Positions 9,284-18,553 are shown, counted from the stretch's first letter. The stretch is 64,000 nucleotides of DNA from Streptomyces eurythermus (GCF_014649115.1 NZ_BMSK01000023.1:62001-126000), one strand, 5' to 3'. The notes: generated by a model not told the origin, from the letters alone. Made by a program: numbers and translations.

Positions 9284-9712
9284 TCACCAGGGGTCCGTAC
9301 CGGGCCGGGACCGGTCCGGCCCCAGGACTTCGATCAGTCGTTCGAATCGGTCCCGCCAGCGCCGTTCCGTCTCCTCCTCCCCCTGGAACTCGTGGGTGAA
9401 GCGGAGCGCGCTGCCGTCCTCGCCCTCGCGTTCCAGGTGGAACCGGATCCGGCCACCGCCCTCGACCGTGTACTCCGCCACCCGGTCCACGTCCCACGCG
9501 GTGACGTGCCCGCTGCCCAGCCCGCCCAGGGTGACCGCGCCGCCGAGCCGGGGTTCGAGCACCTCGGCGGGGGTCCACCAGGCGGCCAGCCCCTCGGGCG
9601 TGGACACCGCGGGCCAGACGTCCTCCATGCGCCGCGGGAGCCGCACGACGAAGTGCAGGATGTGCGTGTTCCCGTGGGTCTGGCTGGAACCCTGTGCGAT
9701 GGAACCGCTCAT
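9284..9712 (-). CDS. SRPBCC / AHSA1-like domain protein
   Basis: A 142-residue protein. Phrases such as FVVRLPRRMEDVWPAVSTPE, GLAAWWTP, GGRIRFHLE and a C-terminal amphipathic helix (RDRFERLIEVLG) match the START-like fold of the activator of Hsp90 ATPase homologue 1 (AHSA1) family. In bacteria this family usually binds hydrophobic ligands, and its role is often unknown. It converges on the condensation-domain gene with only 1 bp between stop codons. Family assignment is good; function is not assigned. Confidence 0.8.
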   Translation of the reverse strand: MSGSIAQGSSQTHGNTHILHFVVRLPRRMEDVWPAVSTPEGLAAWWTPAEVLEPRLGGAVTLGGLGSGHVTAWDVDRVAEYTVEGGGRIRFHLEREGEDGSALRFTHEFQGEEETERRWRDRFERLIEVLGPDRSRPGTDPW

Positions 9713-9766
9713 GCCTCCAGCCTGCCCCCGGCCCCGGGTTCACGCACGCCTGCCCGGGACGGCGGA

Positions 9767-9804
9767 AGGCCGGCCCCCGTGACCCGTGCCACGGAGACCG
9801 GCCT
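9767..9804. terminator. Imperfect hairpin downstream of ccsB
   Basis: AGGCCGG (9767-9773) pairs with CCGGCCT (9798-9804), with further pairing inside. It lies between the ccsB stop (9829) and the start of the SRPBCC gene, where a leftward terminator for the res operon would be expected. There is no clear T-tract. Confidence 0.4.
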
Positions 9805-9828
9805 CGTGCCTCGTGCCGGAAGGGAGGC

Positions 9829-10911
9829 TTACACGCCCGCGTAGGAGTGCTTGCCGGTGACGAAGATGTTGACGCCGTAGTAGTTGAACAGCCAGCAGCC
9901 GAACGCGATCAGCGCCAGGTAGGCGGCCTTGCGGCCCTTCCAGCCGGCCGTGGCCCGCGCGTGCAGGTAGCAGGCGTAGGCGATCCAGGTGATGAAGGAC
10001 CACGTCTCCTTCGGGTCCCAGTTCCAGTACCGGCCCCAGGCGTCGCCCGCCCAGATCGCGCCCGCGATGATCGTGAACGTCCACAGCGGGAAGACGGCCG
10101 CGTTGATCCGGTACGCGAACTTGTCCAGGGACGCGGAGGCGGGCAGCCGCTCCAGCACCGAGCGGGCGAAGGCGCCGGGCTTGCCGCCGGTCTGGAGCTT
10201 GTTCTCGTACGAGTCCTTGAACAGGTACAGGATCGTGGCGACCGCGCCGACGTAGAACACCGCGCCGCAGAAGATCGCGGTGGAGACGTGGATGTACAGC
10301 CAGTACGAGTGCAGGGCCGGCACCAGCTGGTCGCTGGCCGTGTACAGCACGGTGACCGCGAGACCCAGGTCGAGCAGGACCGTGGTGATGAGGAACAGCC
10401 CGAGCCAGCGCACGTTCTTCTTCAGCGCCAGCAGCGCCAGGTAGACGCCGACGGCCACCGTGGAGAAGGTGATGTTGAACTCGTACATGTTGCCCCACGG
10501 CGCCCGCTCCACGGACGCCGCGCGGGCGATGACACCGGACAGCTCCACCAGGAAGGCGAGCACGGTCAGCGAGATGGCGATCCGGCCGTACAGGTCGCCC
10601 TGCTCGTCGCCGCCGTGCGCGCCGGGACCGTCCGGCACGTCCCGCGCGCCGGAGGCCGAGCGGACGACGACCTTGGGCCGCTCCAGCACGGCGGTGCCGC
10701 CGCCCTTGCGGACCGCGACGGCGGGGCCGGCCGCCGTCCGCGCGCCGTCGGCGGTGAGCGCGGCGGCCGTCCGGGCGACCTTGCTGCGGCTGCCGAACAG
10801 CCACTCGGCGATGTAGGCGAAGAAGGCCAGGGTGTAGACGGCCATCGACGAGTAGATCAGCGTGTTGCTGACGCTCGCGAGATGTTCGTTGGTCGCGGCG
10901 GCGAGAGTCAC
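9829..10911 (-). CDS. ccsB: Cytochrome c biogenesis protein CcsB (ResC), haem handling
   Basis: A 360-residue polytopic membrane protein. It carries the WAGDAWGRYWNWDPKETWS segment, the Trp-rich WWD-type haem-binding signature of the CcsA/CcsB/CcmC family, and several His-containing TM segments. With ResB it forms the system II cytochrome c synthetase, exporting haem and attaching it to apocytochrome. A low-complexity, poorly conserved stretch (about residues 45-110) follows TM1. The start overlaps the resB stop by 4 bp (ATGA), making it the last gene of resA-ccdA-resB-ccsB. Confidence 0.95.
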   Translation of the reverse strand: MTLAAATNEHLASVSNTLIYSSMAVYTLAFFAYIAEWLFGSRSKVARTAAALTADGARTAAGPAVAVRKGGGTAVLERPKVVVRSASGARDVPDGPGAHGGDEQGDLYGRIAISLTVLAFLVELSGVIARAASVERAPWGNMYEFNITFSTVAVGVYLALLALKKNVRWLGLFLITTVLLDLGLAVTVLYTASDQLVPALHSYWLYIHVSTAIFCGAVFYVGAVATILYLFKDSYENKLQTGGKPGAFARSVLERLPASASLDKFAYRINAAVFPLWTFTIIAGAIWAGDAWGRYWNWDPKETWSFITWIAYACYLHARATAGWKGRKAAYLALIAFGCWLFNYYGVNIFVTGKHSYAGV

Positions 10912-12620
10912 TTCTCAGCCCCTTCGGCAGGTACGACGTGGCGGTCTGGTGTGGGTGCGGGGTGTTCGTCGTCGGGTTCCGGTGCGCCCGGCGCCCGCTC
11001 GTAGAGGTGTCCGGCGAGCACGCCCAGTTCCTCGGGCACCTTCGCCGACTCGCTGCGGCCGAGTCCGGCCATCTCGACCACCGTGACGCCGTCGTCGCCG
11101 CGCACCGCACGCACCCACACGCGGCGGCGCTGGATGAACAGGGACCCGGCAAGGCCGAAGATCGCGGCGACGGCGCCGCCGAGCGCCCAGCCGCCGCCCG
11201 GCTCCTGCACGATCTCGAAGCCGGCCCATTCCTTGACGTCCTTCTCGAAGGTGACGGTACCGGCGCCGTTCGGCAGCTTCATGGACTCGCCGGGCTTGAG
11301 GTTGACCCTCAGCTGCGCGCCCTTGGCGTCCTTGTAGTCCTTCATGTGGGTCTTGTCGAGCTGGTACACGCTCTGCGGCAGGCCCGAGTCGACGCCCAGG
11401 TCACCGTGGTACGGCTCCAGGTTCAGCACCGGGTTCAGCAGCGCGGGGAAGGCCGAGGCGATCTCCATGCCGGCCCCGCCGTAGGTCGGCAGGAAGAAGG
11501 CCTTGATGCCGAGCTGCTCCTTCTTGCCCTTGGCGTCGCGGTAGCCGTCCATGACCTTGACGACGCCCTGGGAGGTGACGTTGCCGTCGAGCGGCAGCAG
11601 CGGCACGGCGTCGCGGTAGACCACCTTGCCCTTGCCGTCCCGGACGGTGATCACGGGTGCGTAGCCGTGGCTGACCAGGTAGACCTTGGAGCCGTCGATC
11701 TCCAGCGGCTCGTTGACCTTGACGGTGGTCTCGGTCTGCTTGCCGTAGGCGCCCTTGCTGTAGCGGATCTTCGCCTGGAAGGTGCGCGGAGTGCCCCGGT
11801 TGGGGCCGGTCAGCTCGTAGGTCCCCTTGAAGTCCTCCAGGTCGAAGCTGAACGGGACCAGGTCGTCCGGCTCGAAGAGGCTGCCGGACTTGAAGTCGTC
11901 GTACATCGGCAGCGCGTTGGAGAAGCCGTCGCCCTCCACCATCAGCTTGGTGCCGTCCGACTTGAACAGCTGGCCGGAGGCGAAGGCGATCAGCAGCACG
12001 ATCAGGGCGATGTGGAAGACCAGGTTGCCCAGCTCGCGCACATAGCCCTTCTCGGCGGCGACGGCGTCACCGGCGACGTGGGCGCGGAAGCGGCGCCTCT
12101 TCAGCAGGGCGAGGGCGGCCTCGCGGACCTTCTCGGGGTCCTCGCCGGTGGTCCAGGTGGTGTAGGCGGGCAGCCGGTCCAGCCGCTTGGGGGCGCCCGG
12201 CGGCCGGCCGCGCAGCTGGCCGACGAACTGCCAGGTGCGGGGGATGATGCAGCCGATGAGGGAGACGAACAGCAGGATGTAGATCGCGGAGAACCACACC
12301 GAGCTGTAGACGTGGAACAGGCCGAGCTTGTCGTAGACCGGCGCCAGCGTCTTGTGCGCGGCGCGGAAGTCCTCGACCTTGGTGGCGTCCGCGCCGGTCT
12401 GCGGGATCAGCGAGCCGGGGATCGCGCCGAGCGAGAGCAGCAGGAGCAGCAGCAGCGCGACCCGCATGGAGGTCAGCTGCCGCCAGAACCAGCGGGCCCA
12501 GCCGATGACACCGAGGCCCGGCAGGCTCACCGCCTCCTCCTGCGGGGCGGTGGACAGCCGGGAGCCGGCCGCTCCCAGCTCCTCCCGGTCCCGGCCGGTG
12601 CCGGTGTCGGTCTTGCTCAT
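10908..12620 (-). CDS. resB: Cytochrome c biogenesis protein ResB
   Basis: A 570-residue protein. It has an N-terminal cytoplasmic tail, two or three TM helices (about residues 50-150, with ALLLLLLLSLGAIPGSLIPQ and AIYILLFVSLIGCIIPRTW), a TM near residue 195, a large extracytoplasmic domain (about 220-470), and a last TM (GGWALGGAVAAIFGLAGSLF). This is the standard Ccs1/ResB layout. Together with CcsB it forms the system II haem-lyase complex on the outer face of the membrane. It lies 3 bp after ccdA and overlaps ccsB by 4 bp. The C-terminal tail is Asp/Pro-rich. Confidence 0.95.
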   Translation of the reverse strand: MSKTDTGTGRDREELGAAGSRLSTAPQEEAVSLPGLGVIGWARWFWRQLTSMRVALLLLLLLSLGAIPGSLIPQTGADATKVEDFRAAHKTLAPVYDKLGLFHVYSSVWFSAIYILLFVSLIGCIIPRTWQFVGQLRGRPPGAPKRLDRLPAYTTWTTGEDPEKVREAALALLKRRRFRAHVAGDAVAAEKGYVRELGNLVFHIALIVLLIAFASGQLFKSDGTKLMVEGDGFSNALPMYDDFKSGSLFEPDDLVPFSFDLEDFKGTYELTGPNRGTPRTFQAKIRYSKGAYGKQTETTVKVNEPLEIDGSKVYLVSHGYAPVITVRDGKGKVVYRDAVPLLPLDGNVTSQGVVKVMDGYRDAKGKKEQLGIKAFFLPTYGGAGMEIASAFPALLNPVLNLEPYHGDLGVDSGLPQSVYQLDKTHMKDYKDAKGAQLRVNLKPGESMKLPNGAGTVTFEKDVKEWAGFEIVQEPGGGWALGGAVAAIFGLAGSLFIQRRRVWVRAVRGDDGVTVVEMAGLGRSESAKVPEELGVLAGHLYERAPGAPEPDDEHPAPTPDRHVVPAEGAEK

Positions 12621-12623
12621 CGG

Positions 12624-13397
12624 TCAGATCCCCACATTGAAGCCGTTGGTCCAGGTCTGCATCTGCTGCACCAGCTCGCCCCAGGCGCCGGTGAGCAGCA
12701 GCACACCGGTCACGATCATCATCGAGCCGCCGATGCGCGTCACCCAGACATAGTGACGCTTGACCCAGGCGAAGGCCCCGAGCGCCTTGCGGAAGGCGAT
12801 CGCGGTGATGACGAACGGAACGCCGAGGCCGAGGCAGTAGACCACCATCAGCAGCGATCCGCGCGCGGCGCTCGACTCGTTCAAGGAGAGGAAGTTCACC
12901 GAGGACAGCGTCGGGCCCATGCAGGGCGTCCAGCCGACGCCGAAGAGCGCGCCGAGCACCGGCGCCCCGGCCAGGCCGCCCGTCGGCCGCTTGTGGAAGC
13001 GGAACTCGCGCAGGGCGAACCAGGGCGTCAGGCCCATGAAGAACACACCCATGACGATCATGAGCGCGCCGAGCACCTTGGACAGGGTGCTCTGGTAGCT
13101 GATCAGGTTGGCGCCGAAGTAGCCGAACAGGGCCCCGCTGGAGACGAACACGGCGCTGAAGCCGAGCACGAACAGGGAGGCGCCGGCCACCATCCGGCCC
13201 CGTCTGGCCTCGGCCAGGTCGGTGCCCGCGACGCCGGTCACATAGGAGAGGTAGCCGGGGACCAGCGGCAGTACACAGGGCGAGAAGAACGACACGAGAC
13301 CGGCGAACAGGGCGATCGGCAGGGCGACCAGCAGGGCGCCGTGCATCACCGTCTGGTTCCGGCCGGTCTCCGCGGCCAGCGTCAGCAGTGCGCTCAC
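12624..13397 (-). CDS. ccdA: Thiol-disulfide electron transporter CcdA
   Basis: A 257-residue, six-TM protein starting at GTG 13397. The two redox cysteines of the DsbD/CcdA family are present: Cys41 in SFFSPCVLPLVPGYLS and Cys159 in GVGWTPCMGPTLSS. It passes reducing equivalents from cytoplasmic thioredoxin across the membrane to ResA. The resA stop codon lies 1 bp upstream of the GTG, so translation is almost certainly coupled. Confidence 0.95.
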   Translation of the reverse strand: MSALLTLAAETGRNQTVMHGALLVALPIALFAGLVSFFSPCVLPLVPGYLSYVTGVAGTDLAEARRGRMVAGASLFVLGFSAVFVSSGALFGYFGANLISYQSTLSKVLGALMIVMGVFFMGLTPWFALREFRFHKRPTGGLAGAPVLGALFGVGWTPCMGPTLSSVNFLSLNESSAARGSLLMVVYCLGLGVPFVITAIAFRKALGAFAWVKRHYVWVTRIGGSMMIVTGVLLLTGAWGELVQQMQTWTNGFNVGI

Positions 13398-13398
13398 G

Positions 13399-13989
13399 TC
13401 ACTTCTCCGCGAGGACCGGCTTGATCATCTCCACCAGGCCGGTGTCGTCGAGCGCCTCCAGGGCCCGCGCGGCGACCTTCCCGTGCCGGTCGATGACGAG
13501 CGTGGAGGGGACGATCTGCGGGTTGAGCGTGCCCTTCTTGAAGCGCAGCATCAGCTTGCCCGTGGGGTCGTACAGGCTCGGGTACTCGACGCCGTGCTCC
13601 TTCTCGAAGTTCACGGCCGGGGTGGTGCTGGTGTCGCGGGTGTTGATGCCGACGAACTGCACACCCTTGTCCGCGTAGTCCTTGGAGACCTTGGCGAAGT
13701 ACTTCGCCTCGTTGCGGCACGGTCCGCACCACGAGCCCCAGACGTTGATGACGACGACCTTGCCCTTGTAGTCGGCGACGTCCAGGGTCTTGCCGTCGAT
13801 GGTCTTGCCGGACAGGTCCGGAGCCGTGGCGCGCTTGCCCGCCGCGACGGTGTCGATGCCGTTGGTGCCGGTGACGAAGTGGGTGTCGCCACCGCCGCCG
13901 GAGATACCGCCCTTGCCACACGCGGACAGGGTCAGGGCCGCTGCGGCGGCCGCGGCGGTGAGCAGGACGGCGCGGCTACGGGTACTCAT
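13399..13989 (-). CDS. resA: Thioredoxin-like lipoprotein ResA/TlpA
   Basis: A 196-residue protein. The signal peptide ends with the LSAC lipobox (Cys24); a Gly-rich linker and a TlpA-type thioredoxin fold follow, with WCGPC at 87-91. It reduces the CXXCH cysteines of apocytochrome c outside the membrane before haem attachment. It is the first gene of the four-gene cytochrome c maturation operon. An AAAAGTTT stretch just upstream of its start (around 13991-13998) stands out in the GC-rich sequence. Confidence 0.95.
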   Translation of the reverse strand: MSTRSRAVLLTAAAAAAALTLSACGKGGISGGGGDTHFVTGTNGIDTVAAGKRATAPDLSGKTIDGKTLDVADYKGKVVVINVWGSWCGPCRNEAKYFAKVSKDYADKGVQFVGINTRDTSTTPAVNFEKEHGVEYPSLYDPTGKLMLRFKKGTLNPQIVPSTLVIDRHGKVAARALEALDDTGLVEMIKPVLAEK

Positions 13990-14087
13990 GTGAAAAGTTT
14001 CGCATGACCGTTCCGGGGATTTCGCGCACCCCCCTGCCGGGCGGAAAACCGCATTTCAGGGCGTATTTACACGGGACATTCCGGGCA

Positions 14088-15368
14088 TCAGGCGGCGTTG
14101 GAAGCGGCGCCCTTGGCCTCCCGCAGGAACTCCTTCCAGCCCCCGGCGGGCCGCTCCCCGACCCCCAGCGTGCGCAGCTTGGCGAGCACCTCGGGCTTCT
14201 GCACGTCGATCCAGTCCACGAACTGCCGGAAGGAGACCAGCCGCACGTCGGCCCCCTTCTCCTTCTCGCGCGCGATGTGCTTGAAGGCCTCCTCGACGGA
14301 GTCCATGTAGATGCCGCCGTTCCACTGCTCGAAGTGGTTGCCGATGAAGAACGGTGCCCGGTTCGTCTCGTAGGCCCGCCGGAACCCCTGGATGTACGCC
14401 TGGGCGGACTGCTTGCGCCAGCCCGGGTAGTTGTACGCGGGCGCCTTGGTGGAGTTGACCGACTGGTTGGCGAGCATGTTGTAGTCCATGGACAGGACCT
14501 CGAACCCACGTCCGGGGAAAGGTATCTGCTGAAGGGGCAGGTCCCACAGGCCCTGACGCTTGACCGGCCACACCTGACGGCCGCCCGGCGAGGAGGCGTC
14601 GTAGCGCCAGCCCAGCTCACGGGCGGTGGGCAGCAGATTGTCCTGGCCGAGCAGGCAGGGCGTACGGCCGCCGGTCAGCTCCTTGTCGTAGTCGAACGGC
14701 AGCGACGGCAGATCGGTCCAGCCGGTGTTGGTCCGCCACTCCTTCACGAACGCCTTGGCCTGCCGGATCTCGTCGGCCCACTGCTTCGGGGTCCAGTGCG
14801 CGACCGTGCCGCCGCCCGCGCAGAAGTGCCCGTTGAAGTGGGTGCCGATCTCGTGCCCCTCCAGCCAGGCCCGGCGCACATTGGCGAGCGTGGCCTTGAT
14901 GTGCTCGTCGGTGAGGTAACCGATGTCGGAGGCGCCGCGCGGGTTGTTCGGGGGCTCGTACATCCGCTTCTTCGACTCGGGCAGCAGATACAGCCCCGAG
15001 AGGAAGAACGTCATGGACGCGCCGTGCTCCTTGGCGAGGTCCAGGAAGCGCGGGAAGAGACCGTTGCCGACCTCGCCGGCGCCGTCCCAGGAGAAGACCA
15101 CGAACTGCGGCGGGGTCTGCCCCGGCTCCAGCGGCTCCGGCTTCGCCGGCTGGTGCGGCTGACTGCCGGTGAAGGAGGTGGAGCCGTCGCCGATGGGCCG
15201 CGCCGGGCGCGCCTCCCCCCTGCTCCCCTGGGTCCGGGAACCGCCCGGACGCCCGGCGTCGTCCGAGGACGTGGAGCCGCCGCACCCGGCGAGCGACACG
15301 GCGGCGGCCGCGCCCGCGCCGAGGCCGAGTGCTCCCCGCCGGGAAAGGGTCCGGGAGATGGTGCGCAT
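14088..15368 (-). CDS. Tat-exported lipoprotein of the polysaccharide deacetylase type
   Basis: A 426-residue protein. The N-terminus has twin Arg (SRRGALGLG, residues 9-17), a hydrophobic core and a LAGC lipobox (Cys29), so it is probably a Tat-dependent lipoprotein. The mature part reads like a NodB-type fold: VFSWDGAGE (about residues 91-99) supplies a catalytic-type Asp, and GTHFNGHF supplies an HxxxH pair. These would bind metal and remove acyl groups from a cell-wall sugar. The extended linker before residue 75 is low complexity. GGGGA lies 5 nt before the ATG. It is monocistronic and divergent from nothing. Substrate unknown. Confidence 0.8.
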   Translation of the reverse strand: MRTISRTLSRRGALGLGAGAAAAVSLAGCGGSTSSDDAGRPGGSRTQGSRGEARPARPIGDGSTSFTGSQPHQPAKPEPLEPGQTPPQFVVFSWDGAGEVGNGLFPRFLDLAKEHGASMTFFLSGLYLLPESKKRMYEPPNNPRGASDIGYLTDEHIKATLANVRRAWLEGHEIGTHFNGHFCAGGGTVAHWTPKQWADEIRQAKAFVKEWRTNTGWTDLPSLPFDYDKELTGGRTPCLLGQDNLLPTARELGWRYDASSPGGRQVWPVKRQGLWDLPLQQIPFPGRGFEVLSMDYNMLANQSVNSTKAPAYNYPGWRKQSAQAYIQGFRRAYETNRAPFFIGNHFEQWNGGIYMDSVEEAFKHIAREKEKGADVRLVSFRQFVDWIDVQKPEVLAKLRTLGVGERPAGGWKEFLREAKGAASNAA

Positions 15369-15440
15369 GGAAATCCCCGATCATCACTGCCTGCTGGTCA
15401 CCCAGTCAGAGGACAGGAAGATCGGGGAGGTTCCGCTAAT

Positions 15441-15472
15441 TCCTATGCTTTTCGCAATTATGTGCGCAACAG
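15441..15472 (-). promoter_or_regulatory. AT-rich promoter region of the deacetylase-like lipoprotein gene
   Basis: On the minus strand TTGCGC (15472-15467) is followed by an unusually AT-rich stretch (ATAATTGCGAAAAGCATAGG), with TAGGAA about 18 nt downstream. This is compatible with a vegetative -35/-10 pair for the gene starting at 15368. It is the most AT-rich patch in this part of the window. Confidence 0.4.
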
Positions 15473-15535
15473 TGCGCTAAGCCACGCCAAACGGACGCAC
15501 AGTGACCACCGGCGCCCGCCCGGGCCGGGTCGGAC

Positions 15536-16267
15536 TCAGGCGCCGAAGGCCTTCCCCTGAGCCGTGCCCTTGCCCTTCTGCGGCTTGGCGCCGGCCCGCA
15601 GGTGCACCGGGACGAGATCGATGGCGGGCTCGCTGTACCCCACGGACACGATCCTGTCGCCCTGGTAGGTGAACGACGTCAGCGAGGCCAGCGTGCACTG
15701 CCGCTTGCGCGGGTCGTGCCACAGCCGCCGCCGTTCGACGTACGACCGCACGATCCAGATCGGCAGCTGGTGGCTGACCAGCACCGCCTCGTGGCCGCGC
15801 GCCTGGTCCCTGGCCGCGTCCAGCGCGCCCATCATCCGCACGACCTGGTCGATGTACGGCTCGCCCCAGGACGGCCGGAACGGGTTGACCAGGTGCTTCC
15901 AGTTCTCCGGCCGCTGGAGCGCGCCGTCGCCGACGCCGAAGGTCTTGCCCTGGAAGACGTTGTCGGCCTCGATCAGCCGCGCGTCGGTGGCCAGGTCCAG
16001 CCCGTGCGCCTTGGCGATCGGGGTGGCGGTCTCCTGCGCCCGCTCCAGCGGCGAGGCGCAGACGTAGGTCACGTCCCGGGAGGAGAGGTGCTCGGCGACC
16101 CGCTCGGCCATCTTCCGGCCCAGCTCGGACAGGTGGTAGCCGGGCAGCCGGCCGTACAGGATCCCTTCCGGGTTCTCCACCTCGCCGTGCCGCATCAGGT
16201 GCACGACGGTGATGTCCTTGGCGCCGTTTCCGGCAGTGCCCGCGCTGTTGGTCTCGGGGGAGCTCAT
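15536..16267 (-). CDS. Histidine phosphatase (phosphoglycerate mutase-like) family protein
   Basis: A 243-residue protein. LMRHGEVE (His27 the nucleophile, Arg26 beside it), SPLERAQETA and VLVSHQLPI give the complete RHG...R...H set of the histidine phosphatase superfamily. Length and fold fit a cytoplasmic phosphatase rather than glycolytic mutase. The C-terminal tail is Lys/Gly-rich. The ATG overlaps the hemL stop by 4 bp (ATGA), so it is co-translated with haem biosynthesis. Substrate is unknown. Confidence 0.88.
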   Translation of the reverse strand: MSSPETNSAGTAGNGAKDITVVHLMRHGEVENPEGILYGRLPGYHLSELGRKMAERVAEHLSSRDVTYVCASPLERAQETATPIAKAHGLDLATDARLIEADNVFQGKTFGVGDGALQRPENWKHLVNPFRPSWGEPYIDQVVRMMGALDAARDQARGHEAVLVSHQLPIWIVRSYVERRRLWHDPRKRQCTLASLTSFTYQGDRIVSVGYSEPAIDLVPVHLRAGAKPQKGKGTAQGKAFGA

Positions 16268-17592
16268 TCCGCCGTGGCCTCCGCAGCCGCCCGGGCCGCC
16301 GCCGGGAGGGCGTCGGCGATCTTCTGCACGGCCCGCTCGTCGTGGGCCGTGGACACGAACCAGGACTCGAAGGACGACGGCGGCAAATAGACGCCGTTCG
16401 CCAGCATCGAGTGGAAGAACGCGGTGAAGCGGTACGACTCCTGCCGCTTGGCGTCCTCGTAGTCCCGTACCCGCCGGTCCGTGAAGAACACCGAGAACAT
16501 GTTGGAGGCGGTCTGCACCCGGTGCGCGACGCCTTCCTTGGTCAGCGCCTCGCCCACCAGCGTCCGGATCTGCTCGGAGACGGCGTCGACCTTGGCGTAC
16601 GCGGCGTCGTCGAGCAGCCGCAGCTGGGCGAGACCGGCGGCCGTGGCGACCGGGTTGCCGGAGAGGGTGCCGGCCTGGTAGACGGGACCGGCGGGCGCCA
16701 GGTGGGCCATCACATCGGCCCGCCCGCCGAACGCGGCGGCCGGGAACCCGCCGCCCATGACCTTGCCGAAGGTCATCAGGTCGGGCTTGACGCCCTCCAC
16801 GCCGTACCAGCCGGCGCGGCTGGTGCGGAAGCCGGTCATGACCTCGTCGGAGATGAACAGGGCGCCGTTCTTGCCGCAGGCGTCCTTCAGGCCCTGGTTG
16901 AACCCGGGGTCCGGCGGCACCACGCCCATGTTGCCCGGCGATGCCTCCGTGATCACACAGGCGATCTCGCCCGGGTACCGGTGGAAGGCCTCCTGGACGG
17001 CCTCCAGGTCGTTGTACGGCAGCACGATCGTGTCACCGGCCTGGGCCCCGGTGACACCGGGCGTGTCGGGCAGCGCGAACGTGGCCACGCCACTGCCGGC
17101 GGCGGCGAGCAGCGAGTCGACGTGCCCGTGGTAGCAGCCGGCGAACTTGATCACCTTCGAGCGCCGGGTGAAGCCGCGGGCGAGCCGGATGGCCGACATG
17201 GTGGCCTCGGTGCCGCTGCTGACCAGCCGCACCTGCTCCACGGGCTCGACCCGGGCGACGATCTCCTCGGCCAGCTCCACCTCGCCCCGACCGGGCGTGC
17301 CGAAGGACGTACCGCGGGCGACGGCCTCCTGTACGGCGGCGATGACCTCGGGGTGCGAGTGCCCGAGGATCATCGGCCCCCAGGAACAGACCAGGTCGAC
17401 GTACTCGCGCCCGTCGGCGTCGGTGAGGTAGGGCCCCCGGCCCGACACCATGAAGCGGGGCGTGCCGCCGACGGCGCGGAAGGCGCGCACCGGGGAGTTC
17501 ACTCCGCCCGGTGTCACGGCGGAGGCGCGGTCGAAGAGCGCCTGCGAGACGGGCGCGTCGTAGGGATAGGGCGTTTCGCTCGTGGCACTCAT
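16264..17592 (-). CDS. hemL: Glutamate-1-semialdehyde 2,1-aminomutase
   Basis: A 442-residue PLP enzyme that converts glutamate-1-semialdehyde to 5-aminolevulinate in the C5 haem pathway. The Schiff-base lysine is Lys277 in LMTFGKVMGGGFP, and Asp249 in FISDEVMTGFR contacts the PLP nitrogen. SSGTEATMSA and CYHGHVDS complete the class III aminotransferase signature. It is coupled to the histidine phosphatase gene by a 4-bp overlap. Proximity to the cytochrome c maturation operon groups haem supply with haem use. Confidence 0.97.
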   Translation of the reverse strand: MSATSETPYPYDAPVSQALFDRASAVTPGGVNSPVRAFRAVGGTPRFMVSGRGPYLTDADGREYVDLVCSWGPMILGHSHPEVIAAVQEAVARGTSFGTPGRGEVELAEEIVARVEPVEQVRLVSSGTEATMSAIRLARGFTRRSKVIKFAGCYHGHVDSLLAAAGSGVATFALPDTPGVTGAQAGDTIVLPYNDLEAVQEAFHRYPGEIACVITEASPGNMGVVPPDPGFNQGLKDACGKNGALFISDEVMTGFRTSRAGWYGVEGVKPDLMTFGKVMGGGFPAAAFGGRADVMAHLAPAGPVYQAGTLSGNPVATAAGLAQLRLLDDAAYAKVDAVSEQIRTLVGEALTKEGVAHRVQTASNMFSVFFTDRRVRDYEDAKRQESYRFTAFFHSMLANGVYLPPSSFESWFVSTAHDERAVQKIADALPAAARAAAEATAE

Positions 17593-18077
17593 GACGTGCG
17601 GCTTCTCCGGCTTCTCGGCTCCTGTTGCGGGGTGACCTCCTCAGGGTAGGCCGCGCCCGGGCGAGGCCGCCCTCACCCTCGGGACCGAAGCGGTGCCATC
17701 CCTCGTCTGCGAGACTGAGACCTGATACACACGGCTCGTACGCACGTAATGATCAGAGCCGGGATTCTTCCGCGCGGATCGCCGTACCACCGTACGTTTC
17801 GGCAGGCGGACGCGGGGGAGGTCACTGACACGATGATCGGGTTGCGCGGCGGGGGCCACGCGTCCTAGAAAAGCAGTCGGGTGGAGATATGCATCGCGGT
17901 GGCGGACTGGGCGAGGGGACTGACGACCTGGGTCCTCGACGTGCCCGGCGGGGAAGGCACCGGCGCGACGCGGAGGAAACGACCGAGACACGTCGGACAC
18001 AGGGTGGACCGGGTGAGCCCGAGCGGTACGACCGGCAGCCCCTCCGCGCGGGGAGCAGGAGCGGTGGTCGGGTGGGG
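17593..18077. other. Intergenic region between hemL and the 18078 gene
   Basis: A 485-bp gap that should hold the promoters of hemL (leftward) and the 18078 gene (rightward). No conserved gene is visible. An in-frame ATG at 17889 could extend the downstream protein by 63 residues, but that stretch is Arg/Gly/Glu-rich with weak third-position GC bias, and its GGAG is only 2 nt from the ATG. No structured RNA was recognised. Confidence 0.5.
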
Positions 18078-18509
18078 GTGACGTACAAGTACTTCGGCGC
18101 GCCGGACGGAGCGACCGCGGCCCGCGTCCCGATCTCGATGCGTCCCGAGGAACTCGGCGGCGACGAGCTGGGCATGAACGGCATGTTCACGAAGATCAAG
18201 CCGGAGACGATGGCCGCGATGGTCCTGACCGGCATCCAGGGCGTCCCCCTGCACAAGGTGCCGCCCCTCGAACTCGTCGTCCTGCACCCCGACTACGCCG
18301 TGGTCAAACTCCCCATGACGGTCGTCGACCCCCTGCGCGGCGTCGGCGAGGAGGCGGTCGGCGCGGCGGCCTTCATCTGGTCCACGGTCCCGGACCGCGG
18401 CGGCCCCCGGGACGCGTTCAACGTGTACCAGCTGCTGCACGAGTGGCAGGACTTCTCGGTACGACTGCACGAGGCGGGGCATCAGCCTTATTGCCTGGTG
18501 TGGCCGTGA
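18078..18509 (+). CDS. Conserved hypothetical protein (143 aa)
   Basis: The start chosen is GTG 18078 (VTYKYFGAPDG); an in-frame GTG at 18072 or ATG at 17889 are alternatives. The protein is compact and soluble with no TM segment (RVPISMRPEELGGDELGMNG, then VHPDYAVVKLPMTVVDPLRG and FNVYQLLHEWQDFSVRLHEA). I recognise no catalytic motif. Strong third-position GC bias from 18078 onward supports coding. It converges on the flavoprotein gene and is closed by a UUCG-loop hairpin. Confidence 0.7.
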   Translation: MTYKYFGAPDGATAARVPISMRPEELGGDELGMNGMFTKIKPETMAAMVLTGIQGVPLHKVPPLELVVLHPDYAVVKLPMTVVDPLRGVGEEAVGAAAFIWSTVPDRGGPRDAFNVYQLLHEWQDFSVRLHEAGHQPYCLVWP

Positions 18510-18529
18510 GGCGGGGTTCTTGAACGGCG

Positions 18530-18553
18530 GGCGGGGTCTTCGGACCCCGCCCC
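18530..18553 (+). terminator. Strong hairpin with UUCG tetraloop
   Basis: GGGCGGGGTC (18530-18539) pairs perfectly with GACCCCGCCC (18544-18553) around TTCG. It lies 20 bp after the 18078 gene, ahead of the convergent flavoprotein gene. Confidence 0.75.

Noticed and set aside
17889..18077. Upstream ATG extending the 18078 gene by 63 residues
   Set aside because: GGAG is only 2 nt from the ATG and the extension lacks coding-type third-position bias; kept only as an alternative.
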